Positions 43,410 to 55,855 of a DNA stretch of 64,000 nt are shown one piece after another. Under the pieces are notes generated by a model. That model searched no databases, was not told the origin of the DNA, and saw only the letters and a list, made by a program, of their open reading frames with translations. Each line of letters starts with the position of its first letter. The stretch's first letter is position 1. Source of the stretch: Aquarana catesbeiana (taxonomy: Eukaryota; Chordata; Amphibia; Anura; Ranidae); the NCBI RefSeq assembly GCF_042186555.1, contig NC_133326.1, positions 493,791,232 to 493,855,231 on the forward strand. The letters run 5' to 3'. Made by a program: the position numbers and the translations under genes.

Positions 43410-46400
43410 CTGGGGGTGTGGCTTGATGGCGGAGCGAGTGGCCACATAGATCCACCGTTCCAGCTCTGACATATCATCCTGCCTGAATCCTGAGTCCTTC
43501 CTCCTCGCAAACGGCACAGTGTCTTTCCCCACGGCTGTGGGCACCTACTAGGCTGGCTTCCATGGTTAAATATGGGCCACCCATGCCTCAATCCACTGCG
43601 GAGCAGCTTGCTCATTGGCAATGGGACACAGGCAGGGCCGTCAGATACGCTGCAGCCGTCTTCCTCCACTACTAGAGACTCTGCTACATGGTGAGTGACT
43701 CAACCCCTGCTATCTTTGCCACCCAAATAGACTCTCTGCTCCACCAAGATCCCTCACAAAACAAGGAGAGCTGCCAGGCCGCTGATTCTCCCCAAATGGG
43801 GTATACTCCTATTGTACCCGGCCTTCTCCGATTGGCTCTCTCCATAATTCTGGGTGCTACGCTCATGGGAATGTGAGAGGGCCCGGTGTTGTTCTTATCT
43901 CCCCATACCCACAGTGGACCTTTATCCTGGAACAGGACCTTTTTGTTATTATATTTTTTTTTCTGTTGAGTGCCACTCTGGATTCCACATTACCCCCCAC
44001 ACCAGTTGGTGATGTGGCCACGGAACAGTTCTAACCTCACTTGAGTGTTTTTTTTTTTTTTGGTTCAGGGATCCAAGGCTCGCTATGTTTGGGATGGCCG
44101 AGCGGGGAGGGTGGAATGGTGTTTTCTATGGTCTTCCTTAATTTATTTTTGCCTTTGACTGAGTTTTTGTATTTTGGTTTTCCATTTATTTTTATGGCCC
44201 TTTTGATTTTATTCTTAACTTTCACTTAGTCTCCTACATTTATACTCATGTGTGATGTGTGGCGTGGCCTGCAGTGTTCTACCTACATTGTATATCCTTG
44301 TTATGATAGGTATGCACTGCTTGACTTGCGAATACTCATGGAATACTAGAGGTATAAATTCACCCCAAAAGCTGTCCCTGGTCTTCTTTGTGTTGAGAAA
44401 GTATCGCCCCCATATAGTTTGCCTTCAAGAAACACACCTAACTGGTTCAAGGGTGAGGGCCCTCAAGCGCCCATGGCTGGCTCAGTCCTACCATGCTACA
44501 CATATGACCTGCTCTAGAGGGGTCTCTATTTTGTTGGTCAAATCTCTCTCTGCAGAAATTTTTCAAATTGAAACAGATCCTAATAGAAGGTTCATTGTGC
44601 TTACGTTACAAATTGCCTCAGTCACACTAACTTTGGTGAATGTTTATATCCCCCCCCTCCCATTTTCCATAGATGTGCTATCCAAATGATCACTTATGTT
44701 CTTATCCAGACCCCCGGGCACCCTACTTTATGTGGGTGATTTTAATGCTGTATTAAACCCAGTTATGGACCGCTTGGGGGGTGGTGGTAGATACTTCACA
44801 CATTTATAAATTGGGCACAGGTCTACAGTCTTACTGAGATATGGCACTGGAAACACCCAGATGTCTGCCAATACTCCTTCCACTTGGATTCTTTCCATGC
44901 CATGTCTCGTATAGACCTGGCATTTGCTACGAAGGACACTCTTTCTTTCCATTGTCTCTGCTGTGGTATACTTGCCTAGTAGTGTATCAGACCATGCTCC
45001 CCTGCCTGTGAATCTCCTTCTTCCAGGCTCCGGTCCTACTATATGGCGCTTGAATTCCTACTGGTTGGAGGATGAAGTGGTACAAGGGGAATGCAAAAGG
45101 GTTGTTAGTTATTGAAATACAAACTTGGGCACAGTGGACCCACTAACAGAATGGGAGGCCTTTAAGACCACGTTGAGGGGTACTTTTATGTCCATTACTG
45201 GTGTTTTATGTAAAAATACTCAACAACTTACAGAAGAATTGGAGACAGCTATGTTGACGGCAGAGTCTACCTATGCCACCAACCCTAGCTCTGATACACG
45301 GGATACATGGTTACAGTGTCGCAGAGAGTATGAGCTCCGTTTGTTGGACCTTACGCAAAAGCGCATGCTACATGCTACCCAAAAATCATTTGAGCATGGT
45401 AACAAAGCTGGGCGCTTATTGGCTTACCTAACTAGGCCTGAACGGTCCCCTATTTCTATTCCACGCATCTTAGTCAGTGACCCATCTTAGATTAGTGACA
45501 CCCAAGAGATATTATGGAGACCTTTCTAGACTTCTACGAGGATCTATATTCCTTTAGAGTGAATTACACCGTATCCCAATTAACTGATTACTTAGCCCAT
45601 ATATCTCTTCCCTCCCTATTGGTTGAAAGGCGTGATAAACTGGAGGCGCCCCTCCCTGTTGAGGAAATCACTATGGCCATTTCGCAGCTGCCAGCACATA
45701 AGATGCCGGGCCTAGATGGATTCTCAGCTGAATGTATACCCAATTTCAACCTCTCATATGCCCATTTGTTCTACATACTTATAACAAGGCCTTAGATATC
45801 GGAACTCTTCCCCTACTATGCGGGAGGCTCTGATTATCCTATTACTACAACCTCGTAAGGATCCTCTTAAATGTGACTCATACCACCTGATTTCTTTTAT
45901 TAATGTGAATGTTAAAATCCTAGCCAAAGTTTTGACCAACCGTCTGCATGCTGTGGTTGCGAAATTGGTCAGGAGCAATCAGGGAGGCTTTTTACCTGGT
46001 AGGTCTACAAGAATGAATATTTGCAGACTGTTCCACAATTTACAGTATCCCCATGACTGTCCCCCCTACCCGTGCCATTGTGTCACTGGATACATGCAAG
46101 GCCTTTGACAGTGTGGAATGGCCCTATCTCTTTCAGGTACTGCAGTGATATGGCTTTGGCCCCCACATTATAGCATGAATAAGACTCCTTTATACCTCTC
46201 CATTGGCCCGTATACAAGTTAATTCTCATGTTACTGATACTTTCCCAATCACCAGGGGCACTAGGCAGGGGTGTCTGTTGTCGCCCTTCCTATTCGCTCT
46301 AGCTATGCGCATCCATTGTTCTCCTTTAATTAAGGGCCTCTCTATTGTCACCATAGAGGAGTGAGTCTCGCTATACGCGGATGACACCTTGGTTTACCTG

Positions 46401-48076
46401 GCTGATACACACGACTCGTTAAAAACGCTACTATCCGAAATTACCACCTTTGGCGACTATTCTGGTTTCCGGGTGAACTGGGACAAATCTAACCTCTTTC
46501 CTTTTGATCCAGATGCGATTTCACAGGTTCACTCGGATTCCAGATTGCAAGTTGAGTCCTCCTTTGGGAATCTGGGGGTTATGGTGCAGCTACTTCTATC
46601 TTCCTGTATTGCTAATAACCTGTGTTCCCTAATAACTCAGTTTCAAGTACAAACCAAGCAATGGATGGATTTACCTCTAGACCTTATGGGAAGGGCTAAT
46701 ACCCTTAAATAATATATCTACTTAAGCTTTTGTATGTTTTAGCTAATTCCCCTTGTAAAATCCCCAAATTCATCTTTAAGCTTATAGATACAATTTGTAT
46801 GGCATTCCTATGGAATGGCCGGCCCCCTAGATTGGCACTTGAAACGTTAAGGTTGCTGACTCAACTGGCAGGTTTGGCGTTTCCTAACATATCTGTATTA
46901 TCTGGCATCCCAACTGGTCCATATCCATGACTGGCTGTACCCGGTTGCAGCAAACGCCTGCACCACCACAGAGGGAGCTATTGCTTCCTCTCTGGAGACC
47001 ATCCATAATATTATATATAGAAACTGTGTTCCGGCATGTCTATGTTAGATACCTCACTTTCCTTGTTTCGGTCAATGGTCTCAAATTTCCAAAGACTCGT
47101 GGTCAACCTCCCCAGATAACCCCTTGTCGTTCAATCCTAACCTGCAAGAATTGCACTCCCTCCCTCACCCACAATGCTGGTACTCTAGAGGGGTTAAAAA
47201 CTTATGTCACTTATATATGACACAATTCCGGATGGCCCAGACAAAATGGACTTCCATGGACATCTCTCTCACGGACGATGTCTGGTCGGAATTAAGCGAA
47301 ACATGCAAGTCCTCAGTGATATCTTCTAGGGACCATATTATACACATTTAAAATTTTTCACCTCTCCCACCTTACCCCTGCTAGATTGTATAGAATGGGG
47401 CTGTCTCCCTCTGCTGAATGTTTTAGAGGCTGTGATCAAACTGCTGATTTCTTACACTGTTTCTGGTCCTGTCCTGTGGTTCAGGACTTCTGGGTGGAAA
47501 TAGGTTCTTTTATCTCATCAGCAGTGGGTCTCCCAAACATTATACACCCCAAGAATTGCCTACTAGGCATCTTTGGTGATTTGCCCATATTCTTTCATGC
47601 TAAGAGACTTTTCTGCATCTTGTACTTCTATGCAAAGAAGTCAATCTTGTTAACGTGGAAGGGATCGCAGACACCTCTGAGATATCTCTGGTTGAAACTG
47701 ATTAATGACTCTTTACCATTATATAAACTCACATTTGAGACTAGGAAAATAACTAAAACGTTTAAAAAAACTATGGGGCAGGTGGATTGCTAGCCCTCTG
47801 ACCCTTACCCCAGCGTGAATACATTGTTATATTATTCCCTGGTTGTGCCACACATTTCCTCATGCTGCTCTCCATTGCTGCCTTATAAAGTTGAGAGTTG
47901 ATTGTTGACCAATTCTCGTAACCTTGCACTTAATAACCACAGGAGACATGTAAATTGATATTTGCTTATTAAATATGAGCGAATTACCTGTTTATGCATA
48001 ACCATGAATAAGCAAAGTCTTTCTTTTGTATGTTGGTATGTCTTTAAACTCAATAAAAATATTTAAAAAAAAAAAA
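43410..48076 (+). mobile_element. L1-type LINE copy 2, internally deleted
   Basis: It starts CTGGGGGTGTGGCTTGATGG and ends in a poly-A tail at 48065-48077. The target duplication AGGAAACTGGTCAGA is at 43395-43409 and 48077-48091. There is no ORF1: about 0.85 kb of leader runs into the ORF2 endonuclease. Inserted inside the Tc1-like transposase gene. Confidence 0.92.
44252..47793 (+). pseudogene. L1 copy 2 ORF2
   Basis: Endonuclease start SWNTRGINSPQK and CLQETHLTGSRV at about 44330-44450, then the NVYIPP block and LYVGDFNAVL at about 44730. RT parts: MPGLDGFSAECI at 45700, motif A CKAFDSVEW near 46100, GCLLSPFLFALAM near 46270, and LYADDTLVYL near 46375. The C-terminal knuckle AECFRGCDQTADFLHCFWSC lies at 47405-47470. 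Stops and frame changes occur every few hundred bases. Confidence 0.85.
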
Positions 48077-48079
48077 AGG

Positions 48080-48836
48080 AAACTGGTCAGAAAGGCTACC
48101 AAGAGGCCTACAGCAACTCTGAAGCAGTTGCAGGAATTTGACAAAGATTGGTCATTGTGTGCATCTGACAACAATTTAACAAATTCTCCACAAATGTGGC
48201 TTGTATGGAAGGGTTGCAAGAAAAAACCCACTCCTCAAGAAAGGCCACATGCAGTTATGACTGAGCTTTACCAAAACACACCTTAAAGATTCTCAGGCCA
48301 AATGAAAAAAGGTGTTATGGTCAGATGAGACTAAAATTTAATTATTTGGCCTCAACACCAAAGATATGTCTGGCAGAAATCCATCCAAATAACACAATTT
48401 CTACAGTAAAGCACGGAGGTGGTAATATCCTGCTATGGGGGTGTTTCTCTGCAGCAGGGATTGGAGCACTTGTCAGGATAGAAGGAAAAATGGATGGGGC
48501 AAAATACAATCAAATTCTTGAGGAAACCTTTACCTTTCAACATGACAATGACCCAGAGCACACAGCAAAAAATGACCTTAAAGTGGTTGAAGGAGAAAAG
48601 GGTGAATGTCCCTTGCATGTCCCAGTCAGAGCCCAGACTTAAACCCCATTGAAAATCTGCAGAATGACTTGAAGACTGCAGTCTACAAACAGTCACCATC
48701 ACATTTAACTGAACTTAAGCAGTTCTGCAAAGAGTGGGCAAATATCGCAAAGTCTAGATTTGCAAAGTTAGTAGAGACATATCCCAACAGACCAAATGCT
48801 TCAATTAAAGCAAAAGGTGGTTCAACAAAATACTGA
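48080..48836 (+). pseudogene. Tc1-like transposase, 3' part
   Basis: After the L1, frames carry HAVMTELYQNTP, TVKHGGGNILLWGCFSAAG, TFQHDNDPEHTAKN (second catalytic Asp region), then a shifted SLACPSQSPDLNPIENL (third acidic region) and SIKAKGGSTKY at the C-terminus. Stops at 48283 and 48640 and a frame change disable it. The N-terminal part is before the L1 (about 43200-43409) and is badly decayed. Confidence 0.88.
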
Positions 48837-49233
48837 CACAAGGGGGTGATCGTTTTTCCAACTCAGTGATTCTGTTTTTGAATTTTGTTATGAGATGTTA
48901 GTTTTATATCTTTCACATGGATGTTATAATTTGCACTGAGTAAATACAGCTGGATAAAACAAAATCTGTGTCTGTCTTTATTTAAGGCTGCAAAGCAACA
49001 GAATGTGATTATTTTAAAGGGCGTTGATTATTTTCTATACCCACTGTATTTGAAAATTGATCAATTCTGATGTACTGATGGCCAATCTCATTTCTTGAGG
49101 CCCTTAAAATGCCAGGACAGTACAAATACCCCCCAAATGACCAATTTTTGGAAAGTAGACAGTGTTTAGGTATTTAGTAAGAGGCATGGTGAGTTTTTTT
49201 CAGTTACAGTTTTTTAGAAAATTAAGAAATTAA

Positions 49234-50204
49234 CCACTTAAGCCCCGGACCATTTGGCTGGCCAAAGACTAGAGCACTTTTTGCGATTCGGCACTGCGTC
49301 GCTTTAACTGACAATTGCGTGGTCGTGCGACGTGGCTCCCAAACAAAATTGATGTCCTTTTTTCCCCACAAATAGAGCTTTCTTTTGGTGGTATTTGATC
49401 ACCTCTGCGGGTTTTATTTTTTGCGCTATAAACAAAAAAAGAGCATCAATTTTGAAAAAAAAAGCAATATTTTTTACTTTTTGCTATAATAAATATCCCC
49501 CAAAAATATATAAAAAACATTTTTTTCCTCAGTTTAGGCCTATACATATTTTTCTACATATTTTTTGGTAAAAAAAATTGCAATAAGCATTTATTGATTG
49601 GTTTGCGCAAAAGTTATAGCGTCTACAAAATAGGGTAGTTTTATGGCATTTTTATTAATAATTTTTTTTTTTTTATACTAGTAATGGCGGTGATCAGCGA
49701 TTTTTATCGTGACTGCAACATTATGGCGGACAGATCGGACACTTTTGGTGCTATTTTGGGACCATTCACATTTATACAGCGATCAGTGCGATTAAAAATG
49801 CATTGATTACTGTGTAAATGTGACTGGCAGTGAGGGGGTTAACCAGGAGGGGGCGCTGCAGGGGTTAAGTGTGTCCTAGGGATGTGTTCTAACTGGGGGG
49901 GGGATAGGCTATGTGTGACACGACACTGATCACCACTTCCGATTACAGGGAGCTGTGATCAGTGTCCTGTCACTAGGCAGAATGGGGAAATGCTTGTTTA
50001 CATCAGCATTTTCCTCTCCGTGAGACGATCGTGGGTATCCCCGCGGACATCGAGTCCGAAGGACCTACGATCACACTCACAGAGCTCACGACAGGGTCGT
50101 GGGTGCGCCACCGGCGGCAAATTTAAAGGGCCGTACCTGTACACCCATTTGCCTGTCCATGCCATTCTGTCGACGTATATGTACATGTGGCGGTCGGCAA
50201 GTGG
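49234..50204 (+). mobile_element. TTAA-flanked non-autonomous element E (971 bp)
   Basis: TTAA at 49230-49233 and 50205-50208. It starts CCACTTAAGCCCCGG, ends CGGTCGGCAAGTGG, and has the family block at about 49373. It resembles element C along its length, including the ACTGGCAGTGAGGGGGTTAA region. Confidence 0.8.
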
Positions 50205-50455
50205 TTAACCACTTGCCAACCGTTCCCTGGGGCGCACACCCGAGAACATCCGTGACTGACCCGGCGCATCACGGTAAACGGCCACTGATACCGGCCGTTT
50301 ACCATGTGATTGCGCCGTCAAATGACGGAACGATCACCAGTAAACAAACCGGCGTCACGTCCGGTTCCTCTCTCCCCTCTCTGTACAGTGCGAGGGGAGA
50401 GATCAGTGGCAGCAGCGCTGTGGGCTTGATGTGTAGTGCCCACAGCGCTGATATG

Positions 50456-50880
50456 TGCCCATTGCAGCCAGCCATCCATCATCCATACCCAGCCATCCGT
50501 GCTCAGCATACCCATCCATACTCACTCACCCATCCATACTCAGCATACTCATCCATCATCCATACCCAACCATCCATGCTCCGCATACCCATCCACACTC
50601 ACTCACCCAGTCATACTCAGCATACTCATCTATCCATCCATGCTCACCCATCCATACTCAGAATACTCATCCATTCATACTCAGCATACTCATCCATCCA
50701 TCCATGCTCAGTCTTCCGTACTCAGCATACGCATCCATCCATGGTAAGCCATCCATACTCAGCATACTCATCCATCCATCCATACTCAGCATACTCATCC
50801 ATCCTCACCCATCCATACTCAGCATACTCATCCATCCATCTATGCTCACCCATCCATACTCAGCATACTCATCCAATATA
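50456..50880. repeat. Minisatellite, CATCCATACTCAGCATACT unit
   Basis: About 20 diverged units of 15-25 bp built on ATCCATACTCAGCATACTC. The 260-codon open frame across it is repeat translation. Confidence 0.92.
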
Positions 50881-51129
50881 GATATAAAATATTTTTATTT
50901 CACAACTAATGCTCACTGTATCAGCAATGTTTTGAGCTGTCATAAATAGGTTACATTCATAACAGCTATGGATAGCTGTATTTAATCACTGATCACTAGT
51001 AGTCACATGGTACAGGGTGCTGTGATTGGCCCAGGACAGGTACTATGTGATAGCTGATAGTCAATCACAGCATAACTCTATAGAAGCACACCTGTTATGA
51101 GTGACGTTTATTCATCATAACAGCTTTGT

Positions 51130-53365
51130 GGAAAGGGGTGTGTCAGGGGCTACTCCAAAAATATTGTCCCACGACAACACGGTGTTGGTACCCAGGGATT
51201 TGGACAAGGTAGATACAAAAATATAAATTTATTAAAGAAAATACATCAATAAAAACCACTAAGTACATAGAATGATTATTGCATATAGTTACAGGTGGTT
51301 CAGAAAAGAACAGGTAAACCCCACTGGTAAATGGGGAGTAAAGATGTAGGTCCAGACGTAATCCTCTACATGTTTCGTGACATAAGTCACTTCTTCAGGA
51401 GAAAACGTCTATAGAAAAATACAGTCTCATAGTTACATAATCACAAATATTGAAAACAATAAAAAAATCAAAGATACAGTAAATAAAATAAAAACCTATA
51501 CCACTGGGGGCACAGGCCCTAAATAGCGGTGTATTGCACCCTACCTTACATAGTATCATCCCAAAAATCCTTCATTCCAACACTAAAACTACTCTTTTAG
51601 AAAATATCAACACTCCACAAACCCTTAACATCATCAACCTCACATCCCTCACTCTAACTCCTGAAGAAGAGAGGGTTTTACAGCTAGGTTTGGGCTTTTG
51701 CCCATCTGAACCCATTAACATTTTTGAAACCATAAAAGACCTATATCTCTTTGCCCACAACCTCATCTTTAGATTCATTTTTGACAAAGACAGGAAAAAA
51801 CTCAACTTAGAAAAGGAACTAACAGAAAGAACCAAGCATTTTTCAATGCAAGAATTTAGAGCCTTACGTGACTTGATCCTTCTCTATGAGGAGGGGACGA
51901 CCAACGTATCCTGCTCAGCAGCATCTGCAAATTCATTTGATATAGTCTCTGAGGGCCACCCAGTACCCGATTCTCCTATTATGGAGACTAATAGGAACAC
52001 CGGTAAATTCAAAATTAAGTCCCGCACATTTCCAGATCTGATGATCTGTCCTTCTGTGTGGGCCTTTCTTTATGAATCGATCAAGTCACATAAGAAACAA
52101 CAATGGGCCTGATTTACCTTTAACCAAAAACCAAACTCGGGCAGTGACTAAACTTCGGAAACATTTGGACTTGGTAATTAAACAATCCGATAAGGGTGGG
52201 TATATAGTACTTATTACACATCATCAATACCAGACCATGTGCTTGGATGTCCTACGTAATGCAACTTTGTATAAACCCATGGACCATACCCTGATACAAC
52301 AATTTATTGCTGAATTCTGCAATTTGTGCATTGGAGCTTTTTGGGAAGACCTCATTTATGGGGACACTCGCAAATTCATCAACACCCAAACACCACGGTT
52401 ACTGACGTATTATATGCTAATATAAATCAAGCCCAAACACAGATGTACTTAAAAAATGGTACTCAACCAAAAAAATACAACAAAAAACAAAGTTACTTTT
52501 GCATGATAATAAATTAACTATGGGTCCTAATGGGAACAGTGTATAAATGACAAATGGATATGTGCCAATAACTGGATATGTATAAGAGGATGAAAAAACA
52601 GCTGAAATGTTTTTTGCATTTAGCCTAATCCTAAGCAGGTGGTTTTGGGTGTGCCTGATTAGGGTATACTCCTTAAACAGCCTGCTTGGTGTATGCTACT
52701 TTTGTTGCGAACAAGCAAGCTATCGCTTGTGAAACATGTCAACTGCTTGTCCTGTGTTTGTCTGATACACTTGTGACAATAAAGGTACATCAAGCAAGTT
52801 TTTTGGAAACATCTATAGATGTTTTACCTGAAGATTTGCCTGGAGCGGTGTGTGCTCTGCTTTGGTTCCTACTATGCCTGACACTAACACTCCAAAATTA
52901 TTTTATTTACTGTATCTTTGCTTTTTTTATTGTTTTCAATATTTGTGATTATGTATCTATGAGACTGTATTTTTCTATAGATGTTCATGGTTGATTCCTT
53001 CTGAAGAATCGACTTTTGTCGTGAAACATGTAGCGGTTTACATCTGGACCTACATCTTTACTCCCCATTTACCAGTGGGGTTTACCAGTTCTTTTCTGAA
53101 CCACCTGTAACAATATGCAATAATCATTCTATGTACTGTTGTACTTAATGGTTTTTATTGATGTCTTTCTTTAATAAATTTATATGTTGTATCTACCTTG
53201 TCCAAATCCCTGGGTACCGAGATAGTCCACAACACTTTGTTGTCGTGGGGCAATATTTTTGGAGTAGCCCCTGACACACCCCTTTCCATTATCCTAACTT
53301 TAAGGATGATGGTACCCACCCCTACCTTCTTAACTACCTAAATTGAGGCATTATTCTACATTTTT
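51130..53365 (+). mobile_element. PLE remnant with inverted pseudo-LTRs (2236 bp), 13-bp TSD
   Basis: The target duplication ATAACAGCTTTGT is at 51117-51129 and 53366-53378. The left end (about 51130-51410) and right end (about 53005-53310) are inverted repeats, sharing CAGGGGCTACTCC and GGTAAACCCCACTGG (complemented). Each carries a hammerhead-like core: CTGAAGA..GTGAC-TTAT-GTCAC..GAAAC on the minus strand at about 51366-51397, and CTGAAGA..CGAC-TTTT-GTCG..GAAAC at 53001-53027. Between them is a truncated PLE reading frame. Confidence 0.85.
51534..52440 (+). pseudogene. PLE polyprotein N-terminal fragment
   Basis: Frame 1 has LTPEEERVLQLGLGFCPSEP and a helical lysine-rich segment to LRDLILLYEEG. 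Frame 2 (from 52072) has LTKNQTRAVTKLRKHLDLVI followed by KQSDKGGYIVLI, the PLE RT-entry motif with Ser for Ala, and NATLYKPMD. It ends just at the position of the PLE LPKIHK motif (here YYMLI). RT core and endonuclease are deleted. Confidence 0.8.
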
Positions 53366-53544
53366 ATAACAGCTTTGTTGACGTTGTGATCATGTGATCG
53401 CATAGCGACCACATGATCCCTAAACCGCAATTTACGTTTTTCGGTGGACACCAGTTGCGGAGTGGCACACTTTGCGCTCAAGGCTGGATGACGTACATGT
53501 ACGTGATCCTTCCTGTTATGTGGGTGGACAGCAACTAGTTAAGG

Positions 53545-54720
53545 ATAACCAGGTCAGAGATATCCCTATCTTTCAGTATCTGGGCTTCAACAGCCTTGCC
53601 GTTGAAGGGACGGGACCTTGCACCAGTAATATTGGTCTGTTTATAGGAGGCCAAAGCTTGTCTGCCAGGAGCCTAACTATGTCTGTATATTATGTCCTCC
53701 TTGGCCAAGTCAGTGTGATTAGGATCAGTGGAACCCCTTCTAACTCTATCTTGTGCAGCAGTCGAGGAAGAATCTTTATTTGATATGTCATCCTGAAAAA
53801 AGTAAAAGGAATCATCAGGGTATCCACTGTGAAGGTCAGAGTATCCCAGGCTCTGGCTACAAATCTGTTCAGTTTGTTTTTGAACCTGGAGGTTAGGATG
53901 TCTACATCTGGTTTCCCACACCTTTGACAGAGAGTCTGGAAGATCTTGGGATGCACAAACCGCTTCCCCAGGCCAAGGCTTTGTTGGCTGAGGAAGTTTG
54001 TCTGTCATCCATATCCCTGGCATGGGCAATTGACAGAGAGCTGTGAATTTTGGCCCAAAAGAGGATGGTTTATGTAGACCATTGATGTGGCATTGTCCAA
54101 CTGAAACCTGACTGGGTGAACTTGCCAAAGGAGGGGTCCAGTGTTGTGGAACTCATTTGATGGATTCTCTGCCAAAAATTGACCTTGCCTGAGAGAAGCA
54201 ATGATTGACCTTGCTAATTCCATATGGAATTTTGGTACGTGAAGGATTCTGTAGATCATTTCAGTACAATATAGGACAGATGCCCCCATTTGGTTTGGGG
54301 AATGAGAATATGTTTAAAAAAAAAACCTCTGAATCTTTCTGCTGAGAGAAATGGTACAACCAGACTAAAGTTGGCATAAGGCGGCCAATAAATCTGCTCG
54401 TTTTTGAGCTGATGCTGGCAGATTAGAGGGGACAGAGAGATAAATTTTAGACAGATTGGACCCAGAGGTTTTGGACTGGTGCAAACACCAATAATCCAAG
54501 GAGTGGGGGTGCCCCTTTGTGAGGAGAGCTTCTAGGCTCTCTTGGTGGACTAAGGGGTCTAATGCTTGTGGCGAAAGCCTTGGTTATAGAGGTTGATACC
54601 TGGGGAGAGCGATAAGACCCCTTTTCCTGAGTAGAGGTAATATCCATATCAGTAAGACTTAGGATTTTTCTTTTGAGGTAGGAGCACCTTTCCACCAAGA
54701 TTTTCCTTAATTAACTTATT
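53545..54720 (-). pseudogene. DIRS-type retrotransposon 3, fragment
   Basis: Minus frames give HPKIFQTLCQRCGKPDVDIL, KLNRFVARAWD and LPRLLHKIELEGVPLILITL, matching in order the DIRS post-RNase H region at 62900-63300. Upstream (54300-54000) are SFPKPNGGICPIL-type RT-entry and RNase H-like peptides in several frames. No recombinase. The RT core is mostly deleted. Confidence 0.7.
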
Positions 54721-54734
54721 AAGGAAGCGTTACA

Positions 54735-55509
54735 AGCCATACCTACATGCTCCCTCAATGTGGCGTAAAAAGTATCCCAATTATATATAATACTTAGGGT
54801 GCACTATACTCCAACAAAATTACACAGGATGGGCAGAGCGGCGGACCCCCTGTGCTGCCGATGTTGGCAGCACAGCGCGGACCTTATACACCTCTTGTGG
54901 CGTTGCCCGAAGCTCCATCGGTATTGGCATGAGGTGGTCAATACAGTAAATAGAGTGTTCCAAACCACGGTACCTGTAGACCCTATGTGCTGTCTGTTAG
55001 GGGTATTGGAGGATGTAATCCCGGAGGAACAAACTAGAGTGGGCTTCTCCAGGGCTTTGTTTTAAGCTAGAAAACTTATCCTAATGGCATGGAAGTCTGC
55101 AGTATCGCCTTCCGTTAAAACATGGATAACACATATGTATAAAACTCTCATCATGGAAAAATACATCTACCAACACAGAGGCTGCCCAAGCAGGTTTGAA
55201 CGCATATGGTCTAGATGGTTAGACACACCAGGACTTAGCCCGGGAGAACTAGTATTGACTAGGCTTTTACAGTGTCCTTTAGATGAAAAAATAAATATAC
55301 ATGGAAAGGATATGTACTATATGTGTGATGGAAGGGAGGATGGGGGTCATTTCAAGCTGAATAGTATGAAATAAAGGGTTGTGTAGCACCATTGTAAGAA
55401 CTTGTGCTGTATACATTGTATAAGTATGACATTGACATGTGTGACATTGTGCATTAGAAGATGTATTTACCAAAAATGTTCAATAAAAACCTTTCTGATT
55501 TAAAAAAAA
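54735..55509 (+). pseudogene. 5'-truncated L1, ORF2 C-terminus and tail
   Basis: HYTPTKLHRMGRAADPLCCR leads into the CX2C..HLLWRC knuckle typical of L1 ORF2 C-termini. A 3' region and AATAAA at 55482 precede a short A run (55502-55510). No clear target duplication seen. Confidence 0.75.
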
Positions 55510-55740
55510 ACGTATCAAAGAATTCCCCAAATAAGCATTCACATGTAAAAGGCATGGCGTCATTTTCAAAAAGGTTCAGCAGAACAAGCTTTTAACTTCA
55601 AAATCTTGTGCATATGCACGGAGATAAGAGGCATTCTGTAGAGCAGGGGTCTACAAAGTATGCCCTGTGGGCCACATCAGGAAACTGCTAGGTAGCCTAG
55701 GGTAGATCTTGATAGATGAAAAAGAGAGAGATCCCCTTGA
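55510..55740. other. Spacer, nothing recognised
   Basis: Short unassigned stretch between two L1 copies. Confidence 0.4.
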
Positions 55741-55855
55741 TCTCCTCGCTCTGTGCCGTTGGATCCTTCAACCTCGGCTGACACAGCACAGCCCGCTCAC
55801 AGACACAGCTGCAGTGGCTCCCGAGGCTGCGGACATCACAGGGCTCTCAGCGAGT

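Larger units (their letters stand above)
42902..49046 (+). mobile_element. Tc1-like transposon split by an L1
   Basis: The terminal inverted repeats are about 190 bp: left CAATGGATATAGAAAAGAAT, right the complement of ATTATTTTCTATACCCACTG. TA flanks are at 42900-42901 and 49047-49048. Removing the L1 and one TSD copy leaves about 1.46 kb, a normal Tc1 length. Confidence 0.92.
50209..53538. mobile_element. TTAA-flanked element F, split by a PLE remnant
   Basis: It begins CCACTTGCCAACCG directly after the TTAA it shares with element E and ends GACAGCAACTAG before TTAA 53539-53542. Without the PLE it is about 1.1 kb. Interior sequence differs from elements A-E, so it may be a second family using the same kind of ends. 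Confidence 0.6.

Noticed and set aside
50099..50881. 260-codon open frame on plus
   Set aside because: Translation of the CATCCATACTCAGCATACT minisatellite; other frames are open in the same way.
53001..53037. Complete active hammerhead ribozyme
   Set aside because: The core and stem II fit, but the flanks cannot form a convincing stem I, so only a core remnant is claimed.
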